From positions 1 to 35,934 of the IMG/VR virus record IMGVR_UViG_3300025466_000101: 35,934 nucleotides of DNA; one strand, given 5' to 3'. The stretch is from a virus. The position numbers and the translations under genes were made by a program. This document shows, in pieces, positions 13,106 through 19,377 of this stretch. Under the pieces are notes generated by a model that saw nothing but the letters and a program-made list of their open reading frames with translations, was not told where the DNA came from and did not search any database. Numbering within the stretch: position 1 is the first letter of the stretch; every line of letters begins with the position of its first letter.

Positions 13106-13216
13106 TTATAGTTTATGCTCCCGCCGTAAATGAGCCGCGAGAGTATCGTGAGCGAATTTTCCCGCCCTTACTTCTAGCTCTTGCGAACATTTAGGACAAA
13201 TTACAGCGCGGTTCAT
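13106..13216 (-). CDS. C2H2-like zinc-finger microprotein (36 aa)
   Basis: A 36-residue minus-strand frame whose ATG overlaps the TGA of the 13213 gene. CPKC (7-10) and a helix ending in HLRREH give a Cys2His2 arrangement, with further His nearby (FAHDTLAAHLRREH). This is a plausible single zinc finger of DNA-binding or protein-binding type. Confidence 0.6.
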   Translation of the reverse strand: MNRAVICPKCSQELEVRAGKFAHDTLAAHLRREHKL

Positions 13217-13311
13217 TCATTGCCCTCTTTCTTCATGCACTTTTCACAATAAAAACCGTTTTTTGTCCATTCGTCCACAATCCCGCAAGGACAAGATAAA
13301 TCTTTACTCAT
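13213..13311 (-). CDS. Zinc-ribbon microprotein (32 aa)
   Basis: A 32-residue frame with its ATG overlapping the stop of the 13308 gene (ATGA). CPC (7-9) and CEKC (22-25) with Gly-Phe-Tyr between resemble a minimal zinc ribbon. It is supported by coupling on both sides. Confidence 0.55.
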   Translation of the reverse strand: MSKDLSCPCGIVDEWTKNGFYCEKCMKKEGNE

Positions 13312-13559
13312 GCGGTCACGGCTTCAATCACTAAGGTTTTTTCATCATGTAATTCGCAAAATTCTCTCGCAAGTTTTGAAGTGGGAAAAACTACGGGTGA
13401 ACCATTAAAAGTGAAATCAACTTCCCGATTGAACCAATACCGCCCCGCCCTGTATCGGTACGCCCCCTCCCTCACCACATAATAATAAAGAAAAGCCCTA
13501 GGGGTTCCTTTGGGCGTTATTTGTATTCTTCCCCGCATTGGTGTCCATTCCATTTTCAT
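13308..13559 (-). CDS. Small basic hypothetical protein
   Basis: An 83-residue protein. The sequence is strand-rich and aromatic (RGRIQITPKGTPRAFLYYYV, then YRYRAGRYWFNREVDFTF), ending with a helix (TSKLAREFCELHDEKT). It sits between a membrane microprotein gene and two zinc microproteins in a minus-strand operon. AAAGGTG precedes its ATG. No family recognised. Confidence 0.65.
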   Translation of the reverse strand: MKMEWTPMRGRIQITPKGTPRAFLYYYVVREGAYRYRAGRYWFNREVDFTFNGSPVVFPTSKLAREFCELHDEKTLVIEAVTA

Positions 13560-13633
13560 TTTTTCACCTTTCTATTTCTGCCAAAATTAGCAGACCACCG
13601 CCCACCCCTACGGGGTGGACGATAGACCGACAA

Positions 13634-13795
13634 CTAAAGCGAACCTGCTAAACATTTGGACATTGAACCCCAGCAAAATCCGGAATTTGTCCACCAAAAA
13701 TTAGTGGCAACAAGGAGGAGGAGATACACCCCGCCCCCGATTAAGAGGGCAACGGCTAAAGCTCTGACGAGTTTCCCGCGCTTTGTGAGTTTCAT
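13634..13795 (-). CDS. Small single-span membrane protein
   Basis: A 53-residue protein; I chose the ATG at 13795, which overlaps the TAA of the preceding gene, over a longer in-frame start. MKLTKRGKLVRA is basic, followed by a long hydrophobic helix (LAVALLIGGGVYLLLLVATNF) and a short tail with two Cys. N-terminus-in topology is predicted. Holin-like size and charge, but a holin role is only a guess. Confidence 0.6.
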   Translation of the reverse strand: MKLTKRGKLVRALAVALLIGGGVYLLLLVATNFWWTNSGFCWGSMSKCLAGSL

Positions 13796-14232
13796 TACTC
13801 GCGCCCCACTTCGTCTAATTGGCAACCGTGACAATTACAGACAGGGCGCGGAGCGTTGCCCGTCCATCGTGGACTCTTGCGAGCCTTTGCGAGCGTGTCA
13901 AACTTTGCTAACTCGCGCCCTTCGTCTTGCCAATCGCGGGATACATTTCCATAAGGGCAAACTATGAGAATCTCATAATAACGGCTCGCGCCTTCAATTC
14001 CGTACTTCGAGGACACAATTACATAGAGCGAGGAGATGACACTCTTACTAATTCCTACGGGCTTGAAGTCCGAGATACGGCTAGAGAACATCCGCATACT
14101 TGAAGGCTTGAAGAAATAGCCTTGAGTCTTGCCCTCTAATTGGCTCGTATGCCAAATGTCTGCGGGGCGCGTAGGGTAATTTCTGCACCCATTGCAGGTG
14201 CAATCAAAAGATAGTTTCTGAGTGTTGTTCAT
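13795..14232 (-). CDS. Hypothetical protein with paired CxC/CxxC ends
   Basis: A 145-residue protein starting at the ATG with AAAGGG about 6 bases upstream; the longer frame to 14352 overlaps the upstream gene heavily and looks non-coding in its first 40 residues. Cys motifs occur at both ends (CTCNGC near residue 11; CNCHGC near residue 135), so the termini may share one metal site. The middle is beta-rich (SLYVIVSSKYG, then ASRYYEILIVCPYG). Function unknown. Confidence 0.6.
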   Translation of the reverse strand: MNNTQKLSFDCTCNGCRNYPTRPADIWHTSQLEGKTQGYFFKPSSMRMFSSRISDFKPVGISKSVISSLYVIVSSKYGIEGASRYYEILIVCPYGNVSRDWQDEGRELAKFDTLAKARKSPRWTGNAPRPVCNCHGCQLDEVGRE

Positions 14233-14327
14233 GTCTTGCCCTTTCGCTTGTCTTGCTAAGTCCTCTTTGGACTCGTGCGCGCTAGGTACTTGAAACCTTC
14301 GCCGACCGACTCGGGCGCGCTTCCTTG

Positions 14328-14723
14328 CTATAAATTCCCTGCGTGGCACCAATTTTCTGCGTGATGTCCTTCGTCCATTGTGAGATAGTCATACATCTCG
14401 CCACAAGCGGGGCAGAAAAATAAATCCTCTCTTTGTGTTTGCTCCCAAGCCTTTAGCGCAATCTCTTTCGCTGGTAATTCTTCACACTCGCCTATCATGA
14501 GGTTAAACCCATCGGCAGAGGTAAGGCTCCACGAGTAGCCTTCTTCCTTCTCTAGTGAATAGCCAAGTGCTAACTCTGCATGGAATCCTTCTGCACCTTG
14601 TGGGTTCTTGAATAGAACCGAAAGATAATTAGGAAACTCCCAAGCGATAGAATGAATCACATCGCTTGGGATTACTTCCTTAGTTGCTTCAAATAACTCT
14701 TGCGGGGTTACTTCTCTGCTCAC
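14328..14723 (-). CDS. Hypothetical protein with C-terminal zinc knuckle
   Basis: A 131-residue protein. Residues 1-98 are mixed alpha/beta and acidic (TPQELFEATKEVIPSDVI, then FNLMIGECEELPAKE). CPAC (about 104-107) plus HHAENWCHAG near the end could bind zinc. It follows the 14725 gene by one base, so the two are co-transcribed. Function unknown. Confidence 0.65.
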   Translation of the reverse strand: MSREVTPQELFEATKEVIPSDVIHSIAWEFPNYLSVLFKNPQGAEGFHAELALGYSLEKEEGYSWSLTSADGFNLMIGECEELPAKEIALKAWEQTQREDLFFCPACGEMYDYLTMDEGHHAENWCHAGNL

Positions 14724-14724
14724 T

Positions 14725-15009
14725 TTATTTCCCTCCCCACATCTCTACTAATTCACTTGCGGAAGGCATTACAAAATTGAGCGCGTGACAATCTACGCAC
14801 AAATCGTTAGGGAATACGGCTAGAGGGTGGATTACTGTCTTGCACTTGGTACATTCCACACCATCATAAATACGCGAAGAGCGATTATGGAGAGTCACAC
14901 ATCTTTCACATACCGCTAGTGATACTTGCTCTCCGTTGTCATAGACAAAGAGGCGCGAAGTAATTGACTTATACATTCCACAAAGTTCACACATTGAAGG
15001 ATTCCCCAT
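14725..15009 (-). CDS. Multi-CxxC zinc-ribbon protein
   Basis: A 94-residue protein with four Cys pairs in order: CELC (7-10), CERC (34-37), CTKC (53-56) and CVDC (72-75), giving two zinc ribbons in tandem. The remaining residues are polar. Such proteins often bind nucleic acid or host proteins, but no specific family is clear. Its start lies within the 3' end of the 14987-15076 membrane microprotein frame, indicating coupled translation. Confidence 0.68.
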   Translation of the reverse strand: MGNPSMCELCGMYKSITSRLFVYDNGEQVSLAVCERCVTLHNRSSRIYDGVECTKCKTVIHPLAVFPNDLCVDCHALNFVMPSASELVEMWGGK

Positions 15010-15076
15010 TCTCTAAAGAGAGAAGAAGCGCAAAGAGCGAAATGGGGATAATTATTGCTAGCAGATAGATAAACAT
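14987..15076 (-). CDS. Single-span membrane microprotein (29 aa) under a hairpin-masked RBS
   Basis: The minus-strand frame reads MFIYLLAIIIPISLFALLLS followed by nine polar residues: a hydrophobic helix with a short acidic tail. A clear ribosome binding site (GAAAGG, 7 bases before ATG) lies in the arm of the 15082-15103 hairpin. It overlaps the next gene by 23 bases and is the first gene of the minus-strand block. The hydrophobicity, the ribosome binding site and its hairpin support a real gene. Confidence 0.58.
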   Translation of the reverse strand: MFIYLLAIIIPISLFALLLSLENGESFNV

Positions 15077-15081
15077 TTCAA

Positions 15082-15103
15082 GCCTTTCAGATAGTGGAAA
15101 GGC
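15082..15103 (-). promoter_or_regulatory. Hairpin sequestering the ribosome binding site
   Basis: On the minus-strand transcript GCCTTTC and GAAAGGC form a perfect 7-bp stem with an 8-base loop. The 3' arm is the ribosome binding site of the 29-residue membrane protein, so the closed form should block its translation. Confidence 0.65.
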
Positions 15104-15139
15104 ACTCGCGCCTCTCCTTCATCTCCCATTTTAGGGGCA

Positions 15140-15149
15140 TAGATTACGC
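15140..15149 (+). promoter_or_regulatory. TAGATTACGC motif, possible promoter -10 into the gene-free region
   Basis: It is identical to the -10 plus discriminator of the promoters at 4999 and 7771. No good -35 is seen at 16-18 bases upstream. If active, transcription would start near 15152 and run into the structured region. Read on the other strand it contains TAATCT, so the direction is uncertain. Confidence 0.35.
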
Positions 15150-15277
15150 AAAGGCAAGTACTCAAAAACTACGGCGCGGGGCAATCTTCATGACGCTTGG
15201 GGTGTGAAAGGGTAAGAATTACAGGGTGTAATCACCCCGCCCCGTTTCTTGATAGGGCTTAGAACCGATTCTAAGGC

Positions 15278-15302
15278 TAGACATTTATAGTTCCGATGTC
15301 TA
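15278..15302. promoter_or_regulatory. Palindrome site B (TAGACA-N13-TGTCTA)
   Basis: A perfect 6+6 inverted repeat with 13 bases between, inside the gene-free region and directly after a 7-bp hairpin. The same perfect site occurs at 18743. Confidence 0.5.
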
Positions 15303-15330
15303 ACCCTGGCAAATTGAGCGTGTGGTGAGA

Positions 15331-15370
15331 GTGGTGGCAAGTGGTGGCAATAATTCCCCTAAGTGGTGGC
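15331..15370. repeat. Short direct repeats GTGGTGGC
   Basis: GTGGTGGC occurs at 15331, 15341 and 15363, with a related GTGGTGAG at 15322. Spacings of 10 and 22 bases place the copies on about the same helix face. They could be protein-binding iterons or part of the RNA domain closed by the 11-bp long-range helix. Confidence 0.5.
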
Positions 15371-15766
15371 GAAACTTGTATCCTGCTTGGAAGTTAGGTG
15401 TGGCGAGGGTTCACGCTCAATTGGGAGATAATTGGAGGGTTTTGGGGATTACTCAATTTCCCACCTAATCCTTACATATTCACACTTAACCACTCACAAT
15501 CCATTCAACACTTAACCATTACCTATTGATGATCAATCTTTTCTGCTTACGGTTCATTCAAGTATCAGACTTTTATTTTTCACCACTCATTCAGCCACCA
15601 TCACTCACCTATTCTTCTAGGTATCTCTTGAGGGTCATGTATCTCTCAAGCGTGAGTGTGCTAACTCTAAACCTCTACTTGAGGGTGAGGGTTTGACTGG
15701 GTGAGTGCCGAGGCTGGGTGCGTGTCTATATTTGATTATCACCATATCACTCATATGTCATGGCGT

Positions 15767-15795
15767 AATCTATTCACACCGCTACCCAAGGTCAG
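15767..15795 (-). promoter_or_regulatory. Possible minus-strand promoter
   Basis: On the minus strand CTGACC, a 17-base spacer and TAGATT are followed by ACGC, the same -10/discriminator as the plus-strand promoters. It would transcribe leftwards towards the 15076-13106 minus-strand genes with a leader of about 680 bases. Confidence 0.42.
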
Positions 15796-15958
15796 TTGCT
15801 TTGAAGAACGCTATTAAGTAATTCATTTCAATCAATCTTTGTTTTCAGATGTACGCTCTTATCGCGTGGTGACAAACCAAACCACCCCACACACTCACTA
15901 GCGTTTTGCCTCTCTAAAGTTTAGATTCGTGCCTAGCCCGAAGTTACGCTTTCATGTA

Positions 15959-16014
15959 ATCATCTAGTTGGGTTACTCGGGCGTAGGTAACTTGTGTTAC
16001 GCCTACCAGATGAT
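15959..16014 (+). ncRNA. Main bulged hairpin of the 3' structured domain
   Basis: The outer helix ATCATCT/AGATGAT (15959-15965 with 16008-16014) encloses GTAG-GTAAC-TTGT-GTTAC-GC-CTAC (15983-16006), a 9-bp stem with a 2-base bulge. An alternative inner pairing GGCGTA/TACGCC also exists, so the element could switch between folds. Confidence 0.5.
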
Positions 16015-16146
16015 CTCGCTTCTAAAGGAAGCTAATCTTTGATAACTCAACCAAGGCTTTTGAGCAGGAGCAGGTTGCCTCATCTAACGAGGATTAGAGC
16101 CGGTGCGAAACGGCCTCAGACTTTCATAGAGCTAGCCTGACAACTC

Positions 16147-16338
16147 TTACCTTGATAGCCGCTTTTTATTGCGGTTTGTTTCCTTTAAGGCACTTGAGAA
16201 TAGCATCTTTTTCTCTGCCTTGCTTAGATCATTCCATGTCTTAGCGTTTGGGTCTATACGAAGTTTATCTGGTATAGGGCGTTGAACACCCATGACCGCA
16301 CCCATCTTAGCAGACAGGGATAACTTCTTCTGAGCCAT
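16147..16338 (-). CDS. Small basic hypothetical protein
   Basis: A 63-residue protein. I chose the ATG at 16338, since the longer frame to 16455 would overlap the divergent 16393 gene. It begins MAQKKLSLSAKMGAVMG and has an amphipathic helical segment (TWNDLSKAEKKMLFSSALKE) with a Lys/Arg-rich tail. The protein-like composition supports coding, but its 3' end contains the plus-strand terminator at 16157, so it is uncertain. No family recognised. Confidence 0.48.
   Translation of the reverse strand: MAQKKLSLSAKMGAVMGVQRPIPDKLRIDPNAKTWNDLSKAEKKMLFSSALKETNRNKKRLSR
16157..16182 (+). terminator. Plus-strand terminator after the structured region
   Basis: AGCCGC (16157-16162) pairs with GCGGTT (16171-16176), followed by TGTTTCCTTT. 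The asymmetry of the T-rich tail indicates plus-strand termination, even though the annotated gene here is on the minus strand. Confidence 0.55.
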
Positions 16339-16392
16339 AAGCAAAACCTTATCACAAGTGCTAGGATTTAGATTACTTACGAAAGGAAAATC

Positions 16393-16614
16393 ATGGGCTA
16401 CATTAAAAGACTTTTTAGTAATGGTCGAAGTGTGTATGAGTGGGATGGTATTCACACCCCAGCAGTAAATACCAATGCTTCATTTGAAGCAACAATCCTT
16501 AAGGAAGTTATTGTTGAAAAAGAAACTGATTACTCTCATCTACAACTCAACAGAGAAGATTTGATTACAGTCCTATCACGCATAGCAGATGCGCTAGAGG
16601 AAATTGCGTATTAA
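16393..16614 (+). CDS. Small hypothetical protein
   Basis: A 73-residue protein with a strong GAAAGGA ribosome binding site. The N-terminus (MGYIKRLFSNGRSVYEWDGI) and an acidic helical C-terminus (EDLITVLSRIADALEEIAY) are clear, with no Cys pair. It is divergently arranged to the 16147 gene and the first of a short run leading to the terminase. A TAGATT motif at 16369 could be its -10, but no well-spaced -35 is seen. Confidence 0.62.
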   Translation: MGYIKRLFSNGRSVYEWDGIHTPAVNTNASFEATILKEVIVEKETDYSHLQLNREDLITVLSRIADALEEIAY

Positions 16615-16834
16615 GTTGGAAGAACATACCCATAAGTATTTTGTTATCTGCCCAAGATGTAAGTGGGAGTCTGAACATTACCCGTGTCCAGATGGAGTAA
16701 TGATTGCTTTGGGGATTTGGACAAAGGACTTAGTAGATCATGTCAAAATAAAACATAGAATTTATTATACCTATTCAGGTATAAAGAAAACCAGCATCAA
16801 AAGTAAGGTACTGTGTAGTTGTGACAGGAGCTAA
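16604..16834 (+). CDS. Small C2H2-like zinc-finger protein
   Basis: A 76-residue protein from TTG at 16604 (AGAGG just upstream, overlapping the previous stop); a TTG at 16616 is an alternative start. VICPRCKWESEH and then KDLVDHVKIKH give Cys2 and His2 ligands in zinc-finger order, with an inserted loop. The C-terminal Lys-rich part and a late CSC pair are extra. It lies immediately before the terminase and overlaps its start; a DNA-packaging accessory role is possible but unproven. Confidence 0.58.
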   Translation: MRIKLEEHTHKYFVICPRCKWESEHYPCPDGVMIALGIWTKDLVDHVKIKHRIYYTYSGIKKTSIKSKVLCSCDRS

Positions 16835-18722
16835 TCTACGCGTTGATGATGAGCGTTGGCGTAAATATGCCAAAGCAATCAAAGATGGACATTCCCAGCG
16901 TACTGCCGCAAAGATGGCTGGCATTAGCCACTCAACAGTTATGCGCCAGTATCGCACTCCCACATCTCGCCTTAACCGCGTTCTTGGAGAAGCAGGGTTT
17001 GAATCTGCCGGCGTTATCAACATTGAAAAGATTAAAGGCGATGCCGAAAAAGCAATCAATGATTTCGGGTATTTTCGCCAACGCTACTTTGCTCGCTCGA
17101 CTTCTCCTTGGGCTGAGGAAGCAGCGTATAAAGTTCTTGCTCTAGCCGAAAGCCCTAACAAGGAATATGTAGTTGTAAACTGCCCACCTGGTGTTGGTAA
17201 GTCCACATTTTTTACCCATGATCTTCCAGTATGGCTTGCCGTTCGCAATCGCGCTCGCCGTACCATGATTGGTTCTCGTACCGCAGGACAAGCAACCAAA
17301 TACACAGGTCGTATTCGCCGTACCTTTGAACGCGTAACCCCAGTCAAAGCCGACCCAGTTCTATTGGAAAAGGGTTTAGCCAAAGATGCTGAATCCACGC
17401 TCATTACAGACTTCGGCAGGTTCAAACCTTCCAACTCTGATCTTTGGCGGCTAGATGAATTTATCTTGGCTCAAGATGGTGGAGTTGCGGTAGATGATAA
17501 AGAACCAAACTTTGTTGCCTACGGAATGGATTCTGGATTTTTGGGTGGTCGCTTTGATACCGTTATCTGGGATGACCTTGTAGATAAGACAAATATCCGC
17601 ACAGTTGAAGCCCGCGAGAATTTGATTAACTGGTGGGAAACTGAAGCTGAAACTCGCCTTGACCCTGGCGGTCTTTTGATTCTACAAGGGCAGAGAATGT
17701 CGCCCGATGACCTTTACCGATACGCGCTTAATCTCGTAGATTGGTCAGAAGAATTTGAAGAAGAACCAGAGAAGGCTCCCAAGAAGTATCACCACATTGT
17801 TTACAAAGCGCATTATGATGACTTATGTAAAGCAGAAAATAACGGGGGTGTTCATCATGGTAACTACCCTGATGGGTGTTTGCTGGATAGTTACCGTTTG
17901 CCCTGGCGTGAATTATCACGGGTAAGAAAAAGCAAACTCGATAAGTTCCTTACCCTTTATCAGCAAGAAGATGTAGATGCCGAAGCCTCTCTTATTCAGC
18001 AAGCATGGATTGACGGGGGCATTGACAAAGACGGGGTTCAATCTCAGGGATGCTGGGATGCCACCAGAAACATTGGAAATTGGCCTAAAGGAGTTATGGG
18101 GTATTCGGTTGTAACCGCCGACCCATCTCCGACAAAATATTGGGCAGTTCAATGGTGGGCTTATTCCCCTGATACCAAAATGCAACACCTTGTTGATTTA
18201 GCCCGAACCCCTATGGAAGCACCTGACTTCCTTGATTACAACCAAGACACCCGAACCTATACGGGACTTTTAGAAGAATGGTGGGTTCGTTCTAACGATC
18301 AAGGTCACCCTTTTACCTACCTCATAGTGGAGGCAAACGCGGCTCAACGGTTCATGTTGCAATATGACCATTTTAAGCGGTGGTCTGCTATTCGTAATGT
18401 GAACCTAGTTCCCCATCAGACAAACCGGAACAAATCTGATGAATCGTACGGGGTTCAAACATTAGCCCCGCACTACAAAGCTGGTCGCGTTCGCTTCCCT
18501 GGCGGTGGAACTTACCTTGAGTCTAAAGCCGTTATGAAGCCGATGGTTAAGGAACTTATTCAATGGCCTGAAGGTTCTACCGATGACACGGTTATGGCGC
18601 ATTGGTTCTTGATTTGGAACGCACCCCATCTCTTTGATGGAAATAATGGACAGGTCTATCAATTCTCCAATCGCCCAGCGTGGGTACAGAGAAATGCTAA
18701 TCGCTTCAAGCGAGGCGTCTAA
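16821..18722 (+). CDS. terL: Terminase large subunit with N-terminal HTH
   Basis: A 633-residue packaging motor, longer than many. Residues 20-45 (SQRTAAKMAGISHSTVMRQY) form a helix-turn-helix, as in small terminase subunits. The ATPase has Walker A CPPGVGKS (about 121-128) and Walker B TVIWDD (about 247-252), then the coupling segment LILQGQRMS. The C-terminal RNase H-like nuclease shows Asp in VTADPS (about 433), Glu in IVEAN (about 503) and Asp in STDDTVMAHW (about 587). GTG start. No separate small terminase is recognised, so this HTH may supply DNA recognition. Confidence 0.93.
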   Translation: MTGANLRVDDERWRKYAKAIKDGHSQRTAAKMAGISHSTVMRQYRTPTSRLNRVLGEAGFESAGVINIEKIKGDAEKAINDFGYFRQRYFARSTSPWAEEAAYKVLALAESPNKEYVVVNCPPGVGKSTFFTHDLPVWLAVRNRARRTMIGSRTAGQATKYTGRIRRTFERVTPVKADPVLLEKGLAKDAESTLITDFGRFKPSNSDLWRLDEFILAQDGGVAVDDKEPNFVAYGMDSGFLGGRFDTVIWDDLVDKTNIRTVEARENLINWWETEAETRLDPGGLLILQGQRMSPDDLYRYALNLVDWSEEFEEEPEKAPKKYHHIVYKAHYDDLCKAENNGGVHHGNYPDGCLLDSYRLPWRELSRVRKSKLDKFLTLYQQEDVDAEASLIQQAWIDGGIDKDGVQSQGCWDATRNIGNWPKGVMGYSVVTADPSPTKYWAVQWWAYSPDTKMQHLVDLARTPMEAPDFLDYNQDTRTYTGLLEEWWVRSNDQGHPFTYLIVEANAAQRFMLQYDHFKRWSAIRNVNLVPHQTNRNKSDESYGVQTLAPHYKAGRVRFPGGGTYLESKAVMKPMVKELIQWPEGSTDDTVMAHWFLIWNAPHLFDGNNGQVYQFSNRPAWVQRNANRFKRGV

Positions 18723-18742
18723 AGATTATTAGTGGTAACATT

Positions 18743-18767
18743 TAGACAGTTATTTCTCCATTGTCTA
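18743..18767. promoter_or_regulatory. Palindrome site C upstream of the virion gene block
   Basis: TAGACA and TGTCTA with exactly 13 bases between, in the only gap between the terminase and the late structural genes. It may be an operator or part of a late promoter (TAGACA as -35, TCTAAT near -10). Confidence 0.55.
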
Positions 18768-18786
18768 ATGAATTGAGATACCCCTC

Positions 18787-19017
18787 ATGGCAGCAAATTT
18801 AAGAAAGACTACTAAAGCAACTCCAGCACAAAACAAGAAGATGAACACGCCTTCTGAAATTAAAATCAATAGCCCAAAGGCTAAAGATTCTGGAAAGAAA
18901 ACTGCCTCTAAAGCCCCAAGTAATCTTCAGACAAAATCTCTTGGCGCAAAGCAAGGTTCATTTGGTGGCAAATCAGCTAAAAACCCTAACACTAAAAAGA
19001 TTGTTAAGAGCGTTTAA
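18787..19017 (+). CDS. Lysine-rich small protein 1
   Basis: A 76-residue protein, about a quarter Lys, with Ser, Ala, Asn and Pro and hardly any hydrophobic residues (KKTASKAPSNLQTKSLG), so probably disordered and DNA-binding. It is the first of three Lys-rich genes joined by overlaps between terminase and portal. It may be packaged with or help condense the genome. The ATG overlap with the next gene supports co-translation. Confidence 0.65.
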   Translation: MAANLRKTTKATPAQNKKMNTPSEIKINSPKAKDSGKKTASKAPSNLQTKSLGAKQGSFGGKSAKNPNTKKIVKSV

Positions 19018-19178
19018 TGAAAAAGCACCCTGGCTTCAAAGCCGTACAAAATTCAATTGCCAAAAAAGAAGGCGTATCAAAGAAGGCTGCTGGAGCGATT
19101 CTTGCTTCTGCTACCCGCAAGGCTTCACCAGCGGCAAAGAAAGCCAATCCAAATCTCAAGAATGTTAAAGGAAAATAA
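19017..19178 (+). CDS. Lysine-rich small protein 2
   Basis: A 53-residue protein overlapping its neighbour by one base. The sequence (KAVQNSIAKKEGVSKKAAGA, then ATRKASPAAKKANPNLKNV) fits a small basic protein type I recall from many environmental phages, where it lies next to portal or terminase genes. The NPNLKNVKG ending is characteristic. DNA binding is probable; the function is not established. Confidence 0.68.
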   Translation: MKKHPGFKAVQNSIAKKEGVSKKAAGAILASATRKASPAAKKANPNLKNVKGK

Positions 19179-19334
19179 ATGGCTACCAAGAAAAAGTGGA
19201 CAGAAAAATCTGATGACAAATCAGATAAGAAGGCTGGCATCAAAGACGGCTCAAAGCGCGACATGGCACTTGATAAGAAGCGCGGTTTGCCAAAAGATGT
19301 TGTTATGAAGAACGCAAAGAAAAAGTCCAAGTAA
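19179..19334 (+). CDS. Lysine-rich small protein 3
   Basis: A 51-residue protein starting immediately after the previous stop. Over a third Lys plus Asp (KKKWTEKSDDKSDKKAG), ending in KKKSK, so again likely disordered and nucleic-acid binding. Together with the two genes before it, it forms a basic trio ahead of the portal. Confidence 0.65.
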   Translation: MATKKKWTEKSDDKSDKKAGIKDGSKRDMALDKKRGLPKDVVMKNAKKKSK

Positions 19335-19377
19335 GGGCATTAGTTTCATTCAAGTTGTTTTAGTAGAAGGATAAATA

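Larger units (their letters stand above)
15150..16182 (+). ncRNA. Candidate large structured RNA in a 1-kb gene-free region
   Basis: No convincing coding frame exists from about 15080 to 16146 on either strand, yet inverted repeats are dense. Seen directly: CTTAGAA-CCGA-TTCTAAG (15258-15275); an 11-bp long-range pair AATTGAGCGTG/CACGCTCAATT (15312-15322 with 15412-15422); TTAGGTG/CACCTAA (15394-15400 with 15462-15468); CTTGAG/CTCAAG (15627-15650); and five successive hairpins at 15959-16114, one with a GCGA (GNRA) tetraloop. It ends at a plus-strand terminator (16157). Size, viral setting and ornateness recall GOLLD/ROOL-class RNAs, but I could not align it to them. The strand and the 5' end are inferred. 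Confidence 0.45.

Noticed and set aside
14233-14352. Upstream extension of the 13795-14232 gene
   Set aside because: The first 40 residues are Arg-rich without pattern, and the ATG at 14232 has a good AAAGGG site.
15322-15370. GTGGTGGC repeats as a CRISPR array
   Set aside because: Units are 8-9 bases with spacers of 2-14 bases, far too short and irregular, and there are no cas genes. They are listed as possible iterons or an RNA element.
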